From the NCBI GenBank assembly GCA_964554485.1, contig CAZKOX010000005.1, forward strand, positions 1-29,663: DNA of 29,663 nucleotides, written 5' to 3'. Origin of the DNA: JBBQBM01 sp964554485 (lineage in GTDB: Bacteria > Patescibacteriota > Saccharimonadia > Saccharimonadales > JAGQMS01). Shown one piece after another: positions 7,725 through 15,350 of this stretch. Position 1 is the first letter of the stretch; every line of letters begins with the position of its first letter. The notes beneath the pieces were generated by a model that saw only the letters and a program-made list of their open reading frames with translations, had not been told where the DNA came from and made no database searches. The translations under genes and the position numbers were made by a program.

Positions 7725-10529
7725 TTACGCTGATAAATTGTCATCGCGGGCAATATGAACGGCGCTATCTTCGGACAAATGTCCGGTACTGTTAGTATCT
7801 GCCACTGTTTTTTGATCTGTTGGATGATCAGTAGCAACTTCTGCCTGAGGTCCGTTCTGCGTCGGCAGAGATAGCGGGTTTTGTTGCTGTCCTACCACAG
7901 CTGAATTCGTAGGATAGATAGAAGTTGGTATCTGAGGTGTAGTAGCAGGTCGCGCCTGTCTCTTTGCGAGCCAGTCATCTAGGAATGAATTCCCCGGCTT
8001 GGGTGCTATAGGAGTATTTATAGACGGTGAAGGTCCAGAGCCCGGCGCAGGACTACTATTATAAGGAACTGCAGGCTTTGCTGCTGGTTTAGTAGCGCGG
8101 CGTTCGAATATTTCAGCATCAACAACCGCTCTTGGACGTCCGTACTTAGCAGCCGAGAGTTGTTTCAGTGCAGATACAAGCTTTTGATTATCGGAATTTA
8201 ACGGAGGTAGCGTAGCCATACTGAACGGCTGAGAAGGAACACCCTGGATCAACATTCGAACAACAGCATTATAATTTGGTACTCGCTGAAGATCGTCAGC
8301 GTCAAATACCGGCTGGAATATCTTTGTTAGAGCTTCCGCGTCTTGCGTACCTACCCTAAAGGCAATGATCGTACCAACATTTCCAAAAACTGCATCACGT
8401 ATCTCATCTGTTAATTGTGTAGTAAATTGGTTTCCTACTATTAAGTTCAGTCCGTATTTTCTAGCCTCGCTCAAAATTGTGGCAAATGATTCTGTTGAGT
8501 AGTTCTGGAACTCATCAACATATAAAGAGAAGTCGGTTCGGTCTTTTTCTGGCATAGATGCTCGGCTCATTGCCGCAGCCTGAAACTTCATAACAAATAT
8601 CATTCCAAGTAGTCTGGAATTTAGCTCTCCCGCACGTCCCTTGCTAAGGTTGACTAGTAGAATCTTCTTATTGTCCATAATGTCACGCAAGTTAAACGCA
8701 CTCTTGGTTTGGCCTATGATATTTCGCATCATTTCGTTACTAGCGAATGCACCGAATTTACTTGCCACCCAACTAGTTACCTCACCGGATTCGTTGGATC
8801 GTTGCGACGCCGGCCATTCTTTGGTCCAGAAATCTATGACACTTCTGTCTGTTACGTACTGAAGTTTTTCCCTCATGAATTCAGCGTCAACAAGAAGCTT
8901 TGGGATATCAACAAATGTGCCACCCTTAGGGTCGGACATTAATAGAAGCGCACAGTTTCTAAAAATGTGTTCAAACCTCGCCCCCACCATACCTTGCCTG
9001 TTGGGGTCATATAGGGAATAGATCATGCTAATAGCTTCCTGAATTAGGAAGTCTTTCTGGTCAGGACTATCAAACTCAAATAGATTTAGCCCGAGTGGAT
9101 AGTCCATGTCAGCAGGTGAAAAATATATAACGTCCTCTGTCCGCTCGCGCGGCACCATAGATAGTAGTTCATCGACCGCATCGCCGTGCGGATCTACGAA
9201 AGCAAAACCACCCCCCGACAACATATCTTGCACCGCAAGGTTCTTCATTAGTACTGACTTACCGGTTCCAGTTTGACCAACGATGTAAATATGACGACGA
9301 CGATCTATATCATCAAGATTGATGCGTTTTTTTACACCTCGAAAGATGTTATATCCAAGCACCAAACCCTTCTCGGATATGTTTCTTGGACCATCAACTT
9401 GCTTAGAAGCCTGTCTTTCAAGCTGACTTGTTGGAATATTGCTTTGGTCTGGAAAATGGAAAAGACTAGACAGTTCAACAACATTTAGAATGTTGCTTGT
9501 TTGCTCTTGTGGGAAGAACCGCAAGATGAAAGCAGTCACGAAACTATCGATATCTTTTGCTGGAACAAACTTAAATCCATTCTTTCCTGGAGCATCAAAC
9601 AACGAGAAGCTTGCATTTATATTACTAAGTACAGCTTGAGATCTCTGCGCAATATTTGATGACGCAACTATTCGAATAAGTACCTCAAACCCCGGATGAC
9701 GAGTTTTATCGTCAATCGAGTCGACGATCGACTGTTCAAGACTTGATAGTTGTTTTTGCTCCGACCCAGAACTTTTTTCATCCGGGGGCTTAACTGGCGC
9801 GACGGCAAGTTGTTTAATCCACGACAAGGCTACGTCGCTACCCTTTTTGCTGTCTTTACCTTTACGCTTCTTTGAAGCAATACCACTAGCAAACTTTCTC
9901 CAACCACTATGTGCAGGTCGTAATAAAATCTGAATCCCAACGCCATCTTCTTTTCCTAGGGTTGAAAGAGAGTTTAATAAAGCCTGCATGGTATCGCGCT
10001 TTGTATCTTGATAAGTAGCTATTGGATAAGCGAAGGACTCCTTCAAGACAAGTTCTCCGCCAATCGTTCCACTAAGCTTGCCGATTGGACTAAAGATATT
10101 ATGCTCATGAACTTCTTCTAGTCGAACTGAAGGATAGGCACTTACGAATGCCTGCTGAACTAGTGTTACTAATGGTAGTGGTACGGCAGTATAAAAATGA
10201 ACAAATCCATCGACCGCAATGATTTCAAGACTAATGTGTCTCTGGCCATAAAAATTAGTCTTGAAGCCTTTTTTTGCGATGCTAGCTAGGATGTCGTACA
10301 AAACTTGCGCTCGAGAGATGTTTTCGTCTACCAAATCACGATTATCTCTACCGCCGGCATCTATATCAGAGCTTGGCGGCGGAAGATGAATGAGGAGAGG
10401 TACCATTTTCAGTCCACGTTCATAGTTTTTTGCCTCTCTAAGCTTTTTTCTTGAAACCATGTACATAAAAAACCCTGAAACCATAACTATTGTGAGAAAA
10501 ATCCCGGAGGTAATAATTAGGCCGTTCAT
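7725..10529 (-). CDS. VirD4/TraG-type membrane ATPase (type IV secretion-like coupling protein)
   Basis: A 934-residue protein with one N-terminal membrane helix (about residues 5-26) and a P-loop ATPase domain. Walker A is VGQTGTGKSVLMK near residue 416, a Walker B-like GFAFVDPHGD is near 445, and LYVDEFQNYSTESF is near 671. It is followed by ARKYGLNLIVGNQFTTQL, the VirD4/TraG/TraD 'TraM recognition' region. The last ~130 residues are rich in Pro, Ala, Gln and Ser and probably disordered. Coupling proteins deliver DNA or protein to a type IV secretion channel. In CPR genomes such ATPases often lie apart from a full system and may serve DNA uptake or pili. No VirB4, VirB6 or relaxase lies in this window. 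It is probably co-transcribed with the small gene 34 bases upstream. Confidence 0.85.
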   Translation of the reverse strand: MNGLIITSGIFLTIVMVSGFFMYMVSRKKLREAKNYERGLKMVPLLIHLPPPSSDIDAGGRDNRDLVDENISRAQVLYDILASIAKKGFKTNFYGQRHISLEIIAVDGFVHFYTAVPLPLVTLVQQAFVSAYPSVRLEEVHEHNIFSPIGKLSGTIGGELVLKESFAYPIATYQDTKRDTMQALLNSLSTLGKEDGVGIQILLRPAHSGWRKFASGIASKKRKGKDSKKGSDVALSWIKQLAVAPVKPPDEKSSGSEQKQLSSLEQSIVDSIDDKTRHPGFEVLIRIVASSNIAQRSQAVLSNINASFSLFDAPGKNGFKFVPAKDIDSFVTAFILRFFPQEQTSNILNVVELSSLFHFPDQSNIPTSQLERQASKQVDGPRNISEKGLVLGYNIFRGVKKRINLDDIDRRRHIYIVGQTGTGKSVLMKNLAVQDMLSGGGFAFVDPHGDAVDELLSMVPRERTEDVIYFSPADMDYPLGLNLFEFDSPDQKDFLIQEAISMIYSLYDPNRQGMVGARFEHIFRNCALLLMSDPKGGTFVDIPKLLVDAEFMREKLQYVTDRSVIDFWTKEWPASQRSNESGEVTSWVASKFGAFASNEMMRNIIGQTKSAFNLRDIMDNKKILLVNLSKGRAGELNSRLLGMIFVMKFQAAAMSRASMPEKDRTDFSLYVDEFQNYSTESFATILSEARKYGLNLIVGNQFTTQLTDEIRDAVFGNVGTIIAFRVGTQDAEALTKIFQPVFDADDLQRVPNYNAVVRMLIQGVPSQPFSMATLPPLNSDNQKLVSALKQLSAAKYGRPRAVVDAEIFERRATKPAAKPAVPYNSSPAPGSGPSPSINTPIAPKPGNSFLDDWLAKRQARPATTPQIPTSIYPTNSAVVGQQQNPLSLPTQNGPQAEVATDHPTDQKTVADTNSTGHLSEDSAVHIARDDNLSA

Positions 10530-10563
10530 GATTTTTTTAATATTCCCTCGGAGTCACTATATT

Positions 10564-10977
10564 CTAGGACTCTTCGACGGTTTCCTTCGCCGTCTTAATG
10601 TCTTTATTGAATCGTTTCTTTATATATTCCGCCTTAAACTTACCGAGTTCTTTGCTCTGGGCTGATGGGTTATCTCTAGTGTTGTTTACTATCGCCTTAG
10701 CGCGACTTACCCATTCCTTTTCAATTACATCAGCGTCATCTGCGCCCGCCAACGTAGCTTGATCATCCGATATCTGAGCTGCTGTCGCAATGGGGTTAGA
10801 TCCTGTAAATTGCGCAGGATCGACCATCGGCATTGGCGTTGTTGGCCCCTGCGAAACGCCGTCACCTCTCCCGGACTTTTGTTCTATCCCAGCGGCAGTA
10901 TCCATAGACTCATACCCTTGTTCTGGGTTCGGCATAGGCAGTGGTAACTCTGGCGAGCTATTTGAAGATCCGTTCAT
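10564..10977 (-). CDS. Hypothetical Pro-rich protein upstream of the coupling ATPase
   Basis: A 137-residue soluble protein. The N-terminal two thirds are low in complexity and rich in Pro, Gly, Ser and Met. The C-terminal ~50 residues (EKEWVSRAKAIVNNTRDNP through LGKFKAEYIKKRFNKDIK) are a charged helical segment of a kind I recall beside secretion-type ATPases in CPR bacteria. Function is unknown; a regulatory or accessory role for the ATPase is inferred from position only. An extended -10 (TTTGCTATACT) ends 7 bases before the ATG, so the mRNA is probably leaderless and this gene leads the pair. Confidence 0.7.
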   Translation of the reverse strand: MNGSSNSSPELPLPMPNPEQGYESMDTAAGIEQKSGRGDGVSQGPTTPMPMVDPAQFTGSNPIATAAQISDDQATLAGADDADVIEKEWVSRAKAIVNNTRDNPSAQSKELGKFKAEYIKKRFNKDIKTAKETVEES

Positions 10978-10984
10978 GCTTTTA

Positions 10985-10990
10985 AGTATA
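10985..10990 (-). promoter_or_regulatory. Extended -10 for the Pro-rich/ATPase operon
   Basis: The minus strand reads TTTGCTATACT, a TGn-TATACT extended -10, with 7 bases between hexamer and ATG. No good -35 is seen. The same TTTGCTA core occurs before the starts at 17818 and 28639. Confidence 0.55.
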
Positions 10991-11015
10991 GCAAAGTAAC
11001 ACCCCTGAGAAAGAG

Positions 11016-11348
11016 TTAACTTTTGGCTCTAGATATATACCAGCCTGTTATTCCAAGAACAGAAGATATTAGTATTAGTTCAATCGGCCGTAACGCCTGA
11101 AAAGTAATCAGAATCTGCGCAGAAACAACTATACAGGCAGCGATAAATGATATTTTTTTGGTTTTTTTTGAATTTATTCCTAAAAGATAGCCGATGCTTT
11201 GTAGACCGAAGAATATAAAACCAAAGTAAAGTATAAAAAAAGTCACTATTAACCACCCTGAACTAATTGAAGGTTTAGAAAAGCCAAGTATAGACATGAT
11301 CGTTACTAAACACAGTGTAGATAGGAGTAGAGGTAATTTTTTATTCAT
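11016..11348 (-). CDS. Hypothetical small four-helix membrane protein
   Basis: About 110 residues from MNKKLPLLLSTLC to YISRAKS, with four hydrophobic helices separated by short loops (GFSKPSISSG, NSKKTKKIS, LRPIE). I do not recognise the family. The frame stays open to 11474, but CAGGA with a 5-base spacer precedes the ATG at 11346-11348. The upstream part of the frame overlaps a chain of hairpins and reads unlike a membrane protein, so the short start is chosen. It is preceded by a structured leader with an SD-led short ORF, which suggests translation- or structure-dependent control. A transporter or immunity-like role would be speculation. Confidence 0.7.
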   Translation of the reverse strand: MNKKLPLLLSTLCLVTIMSILGFSKPSISSGWLIVTFFILYFGFIFFGLQSIGYLLGINSKKTKKISFIAACIVVSAQILITFQALRPIELILISSVLGITGWYISRAKS

Positions 11349-11361
11349 ATTAATCCTGCTG

Positions 11362-11506
11362 TGCATTATATATGCAAAAGGTGCGTAACTCATAAATGAG
11401 CAACGCACCAAAATTGCTTTACTAGTTTTAGCAAAACCGCCCTGATCAAAATGACTAAATGGCGCTTGCCGCAACTTGTGACTGACCGCTCTTCATATGA
11501 AGAGCG
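11362..11506 (-). promoter_or_regulatory. Structured 5' leader: chain of hairpins before the small membrane-protein gene
   Basis: Read on the minus strand, the leader holds a perfect 20-base palindrome (11487-11506) and then a possible CGCC/GGCG stem. A TTGCT/AGCAA stem and a 30-base imperfect inverted repeat follow (11380-11409: GGTGCGT, CTCAT, TT, ATGAG, ACGCACC). Last is a TGCAT/ATGCA hairpin (11362-11376) just ahead of the Shine-Dalgarno of the membrane gene. It resembles an attenuator or cis-regulatory RNA, not a family I can name. Confidence 0.5.
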
Positions 11507-11514
11507 CTATCCAT
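11455..11514 (-). CDS. Putative 19-residue leader peptide (uORF)
   Basis: The minus strand has GGGAGGGGG with GGAGG exactly 5 bases before an ATG, the strongest ribosome-binding site in the window. The frame encodes MDSALHMKSGQSQVAASAI and stops at TAG. The 20-base palindrome lies in its first codons. It precedes the small membrane-protein gene by about 105 bases, the arrangement of an attenuating leader peptide. Expression is unproven. Confidence 0.5.
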   Translation of the reverse strand: MDSALHMKSGQSQVAASAI

Positions 11515-11570
11515 ATCCCCCTCCCAGAAGGACTGTTTTTTGCTGGTTTTTGTGTTTATCCAACTATATA

Positions 11571-11599
11571 AACTTAGCATAATGCCCTATTTGTGTCAA
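11571..11599 (-). promoter_or_regulatory. Promoter of the uORF / membrane-protein leader
   Basis: The minus strand has a perfect -35 TTGACA (11594-11599), a 17-base spacer ending in TGC and -10 TAAGTT (11571-11576). A transcript from about 11564 would include the uORF and all the hairpins, giving a leader of about 215 bases. Confidence 0.55.
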
Positions 11600-12207
11600 T
11601 AACTTTATGTAGTTATAAATGCTACGTTACTTCTTGTAGTCGATCTAAATAAGCATTTTTGCTTACTTACATTTTGTTGTAGGAAATATAACATATCATT
11701 AAGTAAGTTTCTTCTGTCTGATTATCTGGTTTGTTTGAATACTGGATCCATAGAACCAGGTGTTAGGTCATTAATAAAATACATTTTTCTGGAAGATTTT
11801 GTGCACATTAATGATACTTCGACGAGCTAAATGGTCATATTTTAAGTGCTGATGTTGCCTATTGAGCCTTTTTGTAGCTTCAACTTACTAAAAAATAAAC
11901 GATTCTACTATCGTCTACGGGCATAACCTGATTAACGGACTACGTATTGATGTTGTTAATTGAACTCATACATTGTAATGCCATATCGTATGCGTCTATA
12001 TAAACTACATGCCCTTAGCGCACTATTGGTCATGTTTTTGCATGGTAATTTTGACCTAGGTCCTAGTTGTAATTTAAATATTCCTGAGTTTATAAAAAGT
12101 TTTACACAGGAAAACATAACAATTATGTTGACATGCGTTTTCTTTAATCATAAGATTGGTTTAGCACTTGAACAAATAAAGTGCTCAAAAACAAAAAGTT
12201 CCCCAAT
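11600..12207. other. AT-rich stretch without a convincing gene
   Basis: About 600 bases, clearly richer in A and T than the flanking genes. The only longer frame (11960-12250, plus) has no ribosome-binding site, an odd composition, and runs through the terminator at 12208-12234. The stretch holds small palindromes such as GACCTAGGTC but no coding or RNA-gene signature I recognise. It may be eroded DNA or an untranslated transcript ending at that terminator. Confidence 0.5.
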
Positions 12208-12242
12208 AACAACGGCTTCTCGCAAGCCGTTGTTTCAATTTT
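12208..12242 (+). terminator. Rho-independent terminator-like hairpin
   Basis: AACAACGGCTT (12208-12218), loop CTCGC and AAGCCGTTGTT form a perfect 11-bp stem followed by T-CAATTTT. It is the clearest landmark in the gene-poor stretch and implies a rightward transcript ending here, ahead of comM. Confidence 0.6.
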
Positions 12243-12293
12243 ATGAGTAGTTGTTTGATTGCTGTTCATAGTAGTAAGTTGATATTTTTAGTC

Positions 12294-12299
12294 TAAAAT
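12294..12299 (+). promoter_or_regulatory. -10 box of comM, 6 bases before the ATG
   Basis: TAAAAT lies 6 bases before the comM start codon and no Shine-Dalgarno is present. This suggests a leaderless transcript. The -35 is not clear. Confidence 0.4.
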
Positions 12300-12305
12300 A
12301 AGCAC

Positions 12306-13823
12306 ATGGCTAGTAAGACGTACACTACCAGTGAACTAGGTATGAGTGGCCTGTTAGTCGAGGTGGAGTGTCATAGCTCAAATGGCCTTCCAGGCATAGT
12401 GGTAGTCGGAATGGCTAGTAAAGCCACCGACGAAGCCAGAGAGCGTCTCAGATCGTCCTTCGCTTCATCTGGGCTAACCTTTCCCAAAAAGCGAATAACA
12501 CTTAACCTAGCTCCTGCTGATCAGCCAAAAGAAGGTGCGAGCATGGATCTTGCGATGGCCGCTAGTATCATCATTAGTCATAGTACTATCCGGCCAGTTA
12601 TAGATGTTAGTAAGGTTGCTATTTTCGGTGAACTATCACTCGATGGTTCAATACGACCAGTCCGAGGCATAATCGGCAAAGTTCTTGCAGCAAAAAATCA
12701 TGGCTTCTCGGCCGTACTAGTTCCAAGCGGCAACGCCTCACAAGCAAAACTTGTAGATAAAGTTAGGGTGTTTGAGGTTTCGAAGCTTAGCGACCTAAAT
12801 GCGTGGCTGTTTGGAGAGAAGGTGCTCGAAAACGAAACCGCTGATTCGAAACAGATCGAAATCGAAGCTAATCCAGAAGAAGATTTTTCGTCTGTTGTTG
12901 GTCACTCATTAGCGAAACGAGCCTTGGAGATAGCTGCAGCTGGCGGACACAATATATTGTTAAATGGTCCTCCTGGTAGTGGAAAATCAATGCTAGCAAA
13001 AGCCTTCCGGTCAATCCTGCCACCTCTAAATAAAGAACAGATCATCGAGGCTACACATATTCATAGTCTCGTAAATAACTCCTACGATTCGATAATTACA
13101 CAACCACCCTTTCGCGCTCCGCACCACACCGCGAGCAGCATTGCTGTAATCGGAGGAGGACAAACATCTAGACCCGGCGAAATTAGCATGGCCCACCATG
13201 GCGTACTGTTCCTAGATGAGTTCCCGGAATATCGGCGAGATTGCCTGGAGGCGCTCAGACAGCCTTTGGAGGATAAGAAAGTTACTGTTTCGAGAGTTAA
13301 GCAAACCATTACCTTCCCAGCTGATTTTATTCTAATAGCGACCAAAAACCCCTGCCCGTGTGGTTATTTCGGGAGTAACAAACCATGTAAGTGTGCACCT
13401 TTTGATATTGTTCGATACAACAAAAAACTTTCTGGGCCAATTCTCGACCGAATCGATATACACGTTGATGTCGAAGAAATTCCGTACAAACTTCTAGGAG
13501 ATAAAAACCATGTCGAAAAACCAAGCCTAGAGGTTCAAAAGAGGGTCGTTGCGACAAGAGAGATACAGAAAAACCGCAATCCTAAAGGACAGCTGAATAA
13601 TCACCTAACAAATCGCCGTTTCATGGACCTTGATTTAGTTGAAGATAGTTCTCATGAATTTTTAGCATCTGCGGCGCAAAAACTAGGTATAAGTACAAGA
13701 GGTTTCGTAAGAACACTTCGGGTCGCTAGAACTATAGCCGACTTAGACAAATCATCTAAAATCCAAAAGAAGCATATTGCTGAAGCACTGCAATTTAGGC
13801 CAAAAATCAACGATATCCTCTAA
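12306..13823 (+). CDS. comM: ComM / YifB family Mg-chelatase-like AAA+ ATPase
   Basis: At 505 residues it is the usual length of ComM. The N-terminal ChlI-like domain (about 20-140) has GLPGIVVVGMASKATDEARER and ITLNLAPAD. The AAA+ domain has Walker A NGPPGSGKSMLAKAF near residue 220 and a Walker B-like HHGVLFLDEFPEYRRD near 305. It continues with ATKNPCPCGYFG and the Cys pairs of the CPCGYFGS..PCKC segment, and a C-terminal helical domain. ComM proteins are hexameric helicases that drive branch migration during integration of DNA taken up by natural transformation. With the coupling ATPase nearby it fits a lineage that imports DNA. The next gene has its own promoter. Confidence 0.93.
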   Translation: MASKTYTTSELGMSGLLVEVECHSSNGLPGIVVVGMASKATDEARERLRSSFASSGLTFPKKRITLNLAPADQPKEGASMDLAMAASIIISHSTIRPVIDVSKVAIFGELSLDGSIRPVRGIIGKVLAAKNHGFSAVLVPSGNASQAKLVDKVRVFEVSKLSDLNAWLFGEKVLENETADSKQIEIEANPEEDFSSVVGHSLAKRALEIAAAGGHNILLNGPPGSGKSMLAKAFRSILPPLNKEQIIEATHIHSLVNNSYDSIITQPPFRAPHHTASSIAVIGGGQTSRPGEISMAHHGVLFLDEFPEYRRDCLEALRQPLEDKKVTVSRVKQTITFPADFILIATKNPCPCGYFGSNKPCKCAPFDIVRYNKKLSGPILDRIDIHVDVEEIPYKLLGDKNHVEKPSLEVQKRVVATREIQKNRNPKGQLNNHLTNRRFMDLDLVEDSSHEFLASAAQKLGISTRGFVRTLRVARTIADLDKSSKIQKKHIAEALQFRPKINDIL

Positions 13824-13829
13824 GAATTG

Positions 13830-13858
13830 TTGACCAGAGGTGGTTCATCTGTTACAAT
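13830..13858 (+). promoter_or_regulatory. Promoter of the infC-rpmI-rplT operon
   Basis: TTGACC (13830-13835), a 17-base spacer and TACAAT (13853-13858) lie just after the comM stop. The transcript would start near 13865, which excludes the GTG at 13840 as an infC start. Confidence 0.75.
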
Positions 13859-13881
13859 CGCATGCGAGAAAAGGAGTATCT

Positions 13882-14409
13882 ATAAACAATAATCTACGCG
13901 TAAACCATCAGATTCGTTCTGCAACATTACGCGTCATCGACAATCAAGGTGAGCAGCTTGGCGTCCTGACGAAGCAAGAAGCTCTGAAAGCAGCCGAGGA
14001 AGCTGGTCTAGACCTTGTTGAGGTCTCACCAACCGCCGACCCTCCCGTTGCTCGCATCGTAGACTGGGGAAAGTTCAACTACCAGCGCATGAAGCAGCTG
14101 CAGAAGACAAAGCGCAATACCAAGGTTCAGGACCTTAAACAAATGCGCTACGGGCTGAAGATAGGAACTCATGACCTTGAAGTAAAGAACGGAAAGGTAT
14201 GCTCTTTCCTGAAGGATGGACATAAAGTTCGTATCACCGTAGTCTATAGGGGTCGCGAATTAGCTCACAAGGAGCTTGGTTACAAACTTCTGGAGCGGAT
14301 TATTGAAACAATAGGGCTCGAAGTCGTGCAAGAACACGAACCGCAATTTGCGGGAAAACAATTAAGCGTAGTAGTAAGGAGTAGTAATGCCAAAGTTAAA
14401 GACGCATAG
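13882..14409 (+). CDS. infC: Translation initiation factor IF-3
   Basis: IF-3 binds the 30S subunit and checks start codon-anticodon pairing. The N-domain reads NNLRVNHQIRSATLRVIDNQGEQLGVL, and the C-domain has QMRYGLKIGTHDLEVKNGKV..FLKDGHKVRITVVYRGRE. An in-frame GTG at 13840 lies between the -35 and -10 of the promoter and cannot be used. AAAGGAG followed by 5 bases leads to ATA at 13882-13884, immediately before AAC AAT AAT. This gives a 175-residue protein starting at the usual place. A rare start codon is a hallmark of infC (AUU in E. coli), where IF-3 represses its own synthesis by rejecting it, so an AUA start is well supported. Its end overlaps rpmI by 23 bases. Confidence 0.93.
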   Translation: MNNNLRVNHQIRSATLRVIDNQGEQLGVLTKQEALKAAEEAGLDLVEVSPTADPPVARIVDWGKFNYQRMKQLQKTKRNTKVQDLKQMRYGLKIGTHDLEVKNGKVCSFLKDGHKVRITVVYRGRELAHKELGYKLLERIIETIGLEVVQEHEPQFAGKQLSVVVRSSNAKVKDA

Positions 14410-14581
14410 CGGAACAAAAGATCGCGTAAGAGTTACCAAAAAAGGTAAACTATTAGTTAGAAGCCCTTTTGGCAACCACATGCTTGAGAAAAAAAGCGCC
14501 GGACGTAAGCGTCGATATGCTGGTATGCACGAGCTACAAGGCAAGATTAATAAAAGCGTTAAGAAGAAGTTAGGAATATAA
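14387..14581 (+). CDS. rpmI: 50S ribosomal protein bL35
   Basis: A 64-residue basic protein, MPKLKTHSGTKDRVRVT..., ending KINKSVKKKLGI, typical of bL35. The ATG is inside the end of infC (23-base overlap in another frame) with AAGGAG 5 bases upstream, so the overlap is real. The order infC-rpmI-rplT is conserved in bacteria. Confidence 0.97.
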   Translation: MPKLKTHSGTKDRVRVTKKGKLLVRSPFGNHMLEKKSAGRKRRYAGMHELQGKINKSVKKKLGI

Positions 14582-14585
14582 GAAG

Positions 14586-14930
14586 ATGCGAGTAAAACGA
14601 GGCGTTACCGCCCATAAACGTCATAATAAGATAAGAAGTGCCACGAAAGGCATGAGTCATCCTCGTCGAGCCAGTACAAGATTGGGCCGACAGGGAGTCG
14701 TAAAGGCTCTTCAATACTCATATCGTGATCGTCGAAACAAGAAAAGGACTCTTCGAAGTCTTTGGAATACGCGGATTAATGCTGCGGCCCGCTTAAACGA
14801 AACAACTTACAGTAAACTGATCGCCGATCTAAAGACCGCCAATATATCACTTGACCGTAAGGTCTTAAGTGAGCTAGCAGTTAGCGAACCAGCTGCCTTT
14901 AGTGCAATTGTTAAAGCAACCCAAAAATAA
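14586..14930 (+). CDS. rplT: 50S ribosomal protein bL20
   Basis: A 114-residue protein, MRVKRGVTAHKRHNKIRSATKGMSHPRR...TKLGRQ-type start (here STRLGRQGVVKALQYSYRDRRNKKR), the classic bL20 early-assembly RNA-binding region followed by the globular WNTRINAAARLNETTYSKLIADL. In other bacteria bL20 represses rpmI-rplT by binding the operon mRNA. No pseudoknot leader is obvious here. It follows rpmI after 4 bases, and a hairpin terminator lies 17 bases after its stop. Confidence 0.97.
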   Translation: MRVKRGVTAHKRHNKIRSATKGMSHPRRASTRLGRQGVVKALQYSYRDRRNKKRTLRSLWNTRINAAARLNETTYSKLIADLKTANISLDRKVLSELAVSEPAAFSAIVKATQK

Positions 14931-14947
14931 TCAAGAGTACAGCTTAT

Positions 14948-14977
14948 AAAAAACCTCGAGAACTCTCGAGGTTTTTT
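14948..14977. terminator. Bidirectional terminator shared by rplT and rnpB
   Basis: Six A, the stem CCTCGAGA/TCTCGAGG and six T form a symmetrical hairpin with a U-tract in both directions. It ends the rightward infC operon and the leftward RNase P RNA. Confidence 0.85.
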
Positions 14978-14980
14978 AGT

Positions 14981-15337
14981 GCAAGACTACCAGTAAGCCG
15001 GGTTCTGTTCTATTCGACCATCTATCTAGTTCTTACATTACTGTAAGGATCAAGCGGATTATTTAACGTAGAGCCATGACGAGTTATCTATAGGCCCTAC
15101 TACCTTGCAGCCGTCAGGGTTTACCTCTCCTGGATGTCACCACCAAGGACTATGGGCTCTTACCCCATTCATTTCACCCTTACCTGGGTAACCTTTAGGG
15201 TTAACCCGGCGGTATCGTTTCTGTGGCACTTTCCCTAGAGTTTCCTCTGGTTGTAGTTAACAACTGACGCACTCTGTGCTGCCCGGACTTTCCTCCCCTC
15301 GTTTGTTAACGAGCGGCGGTCGATCGGTAATCTTGCT
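14981..15337 (-). ncRNA. rnpB: RNase P RNA (M1 RNA)
   Basis: The minus strand has the universal P RNA blocks: GAGGAAAGTCCGGGC (CR I, with P4 5' half), GGTAAGGGTGAAA and GGTAAGAGCCCA in the middle, and ACAGAACCCGGCTTAC at the 3' side. The ends pair as P1: GCAAGATTACC (15326-15336) with GGTAGTCTTGC (14981-14991), 11 pairs with one G.U. The ribozyme removes 5' leaders from pre-tRNA. It is followed by the shared terminator, and its promoter overlaps the end of the RNase H gene. Confidence 0.95.
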
Positions 15338-15342
15338 CTACT

Positions 15343-15348
15343 ATTATA
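15343..15348 (-). promoter_or_regulatory. -10 box of rnpB
   Basis: TATAAT on the minus strand, 7 bases before the predicted RNA 5' end and touching the RNase H stop codon. No clear -35 at 17 bases is seen. Confidence 0.55.
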
Positions 15349-15350
15349 CC

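Noticed and set aside
11960..12250. A 96-codon frame in the AT-rich stretch
   Set aside because: No ribosome-binding site or close -10, composition unlike neighbouring proteins, and it reads through a strong terminator at 12208-12234.
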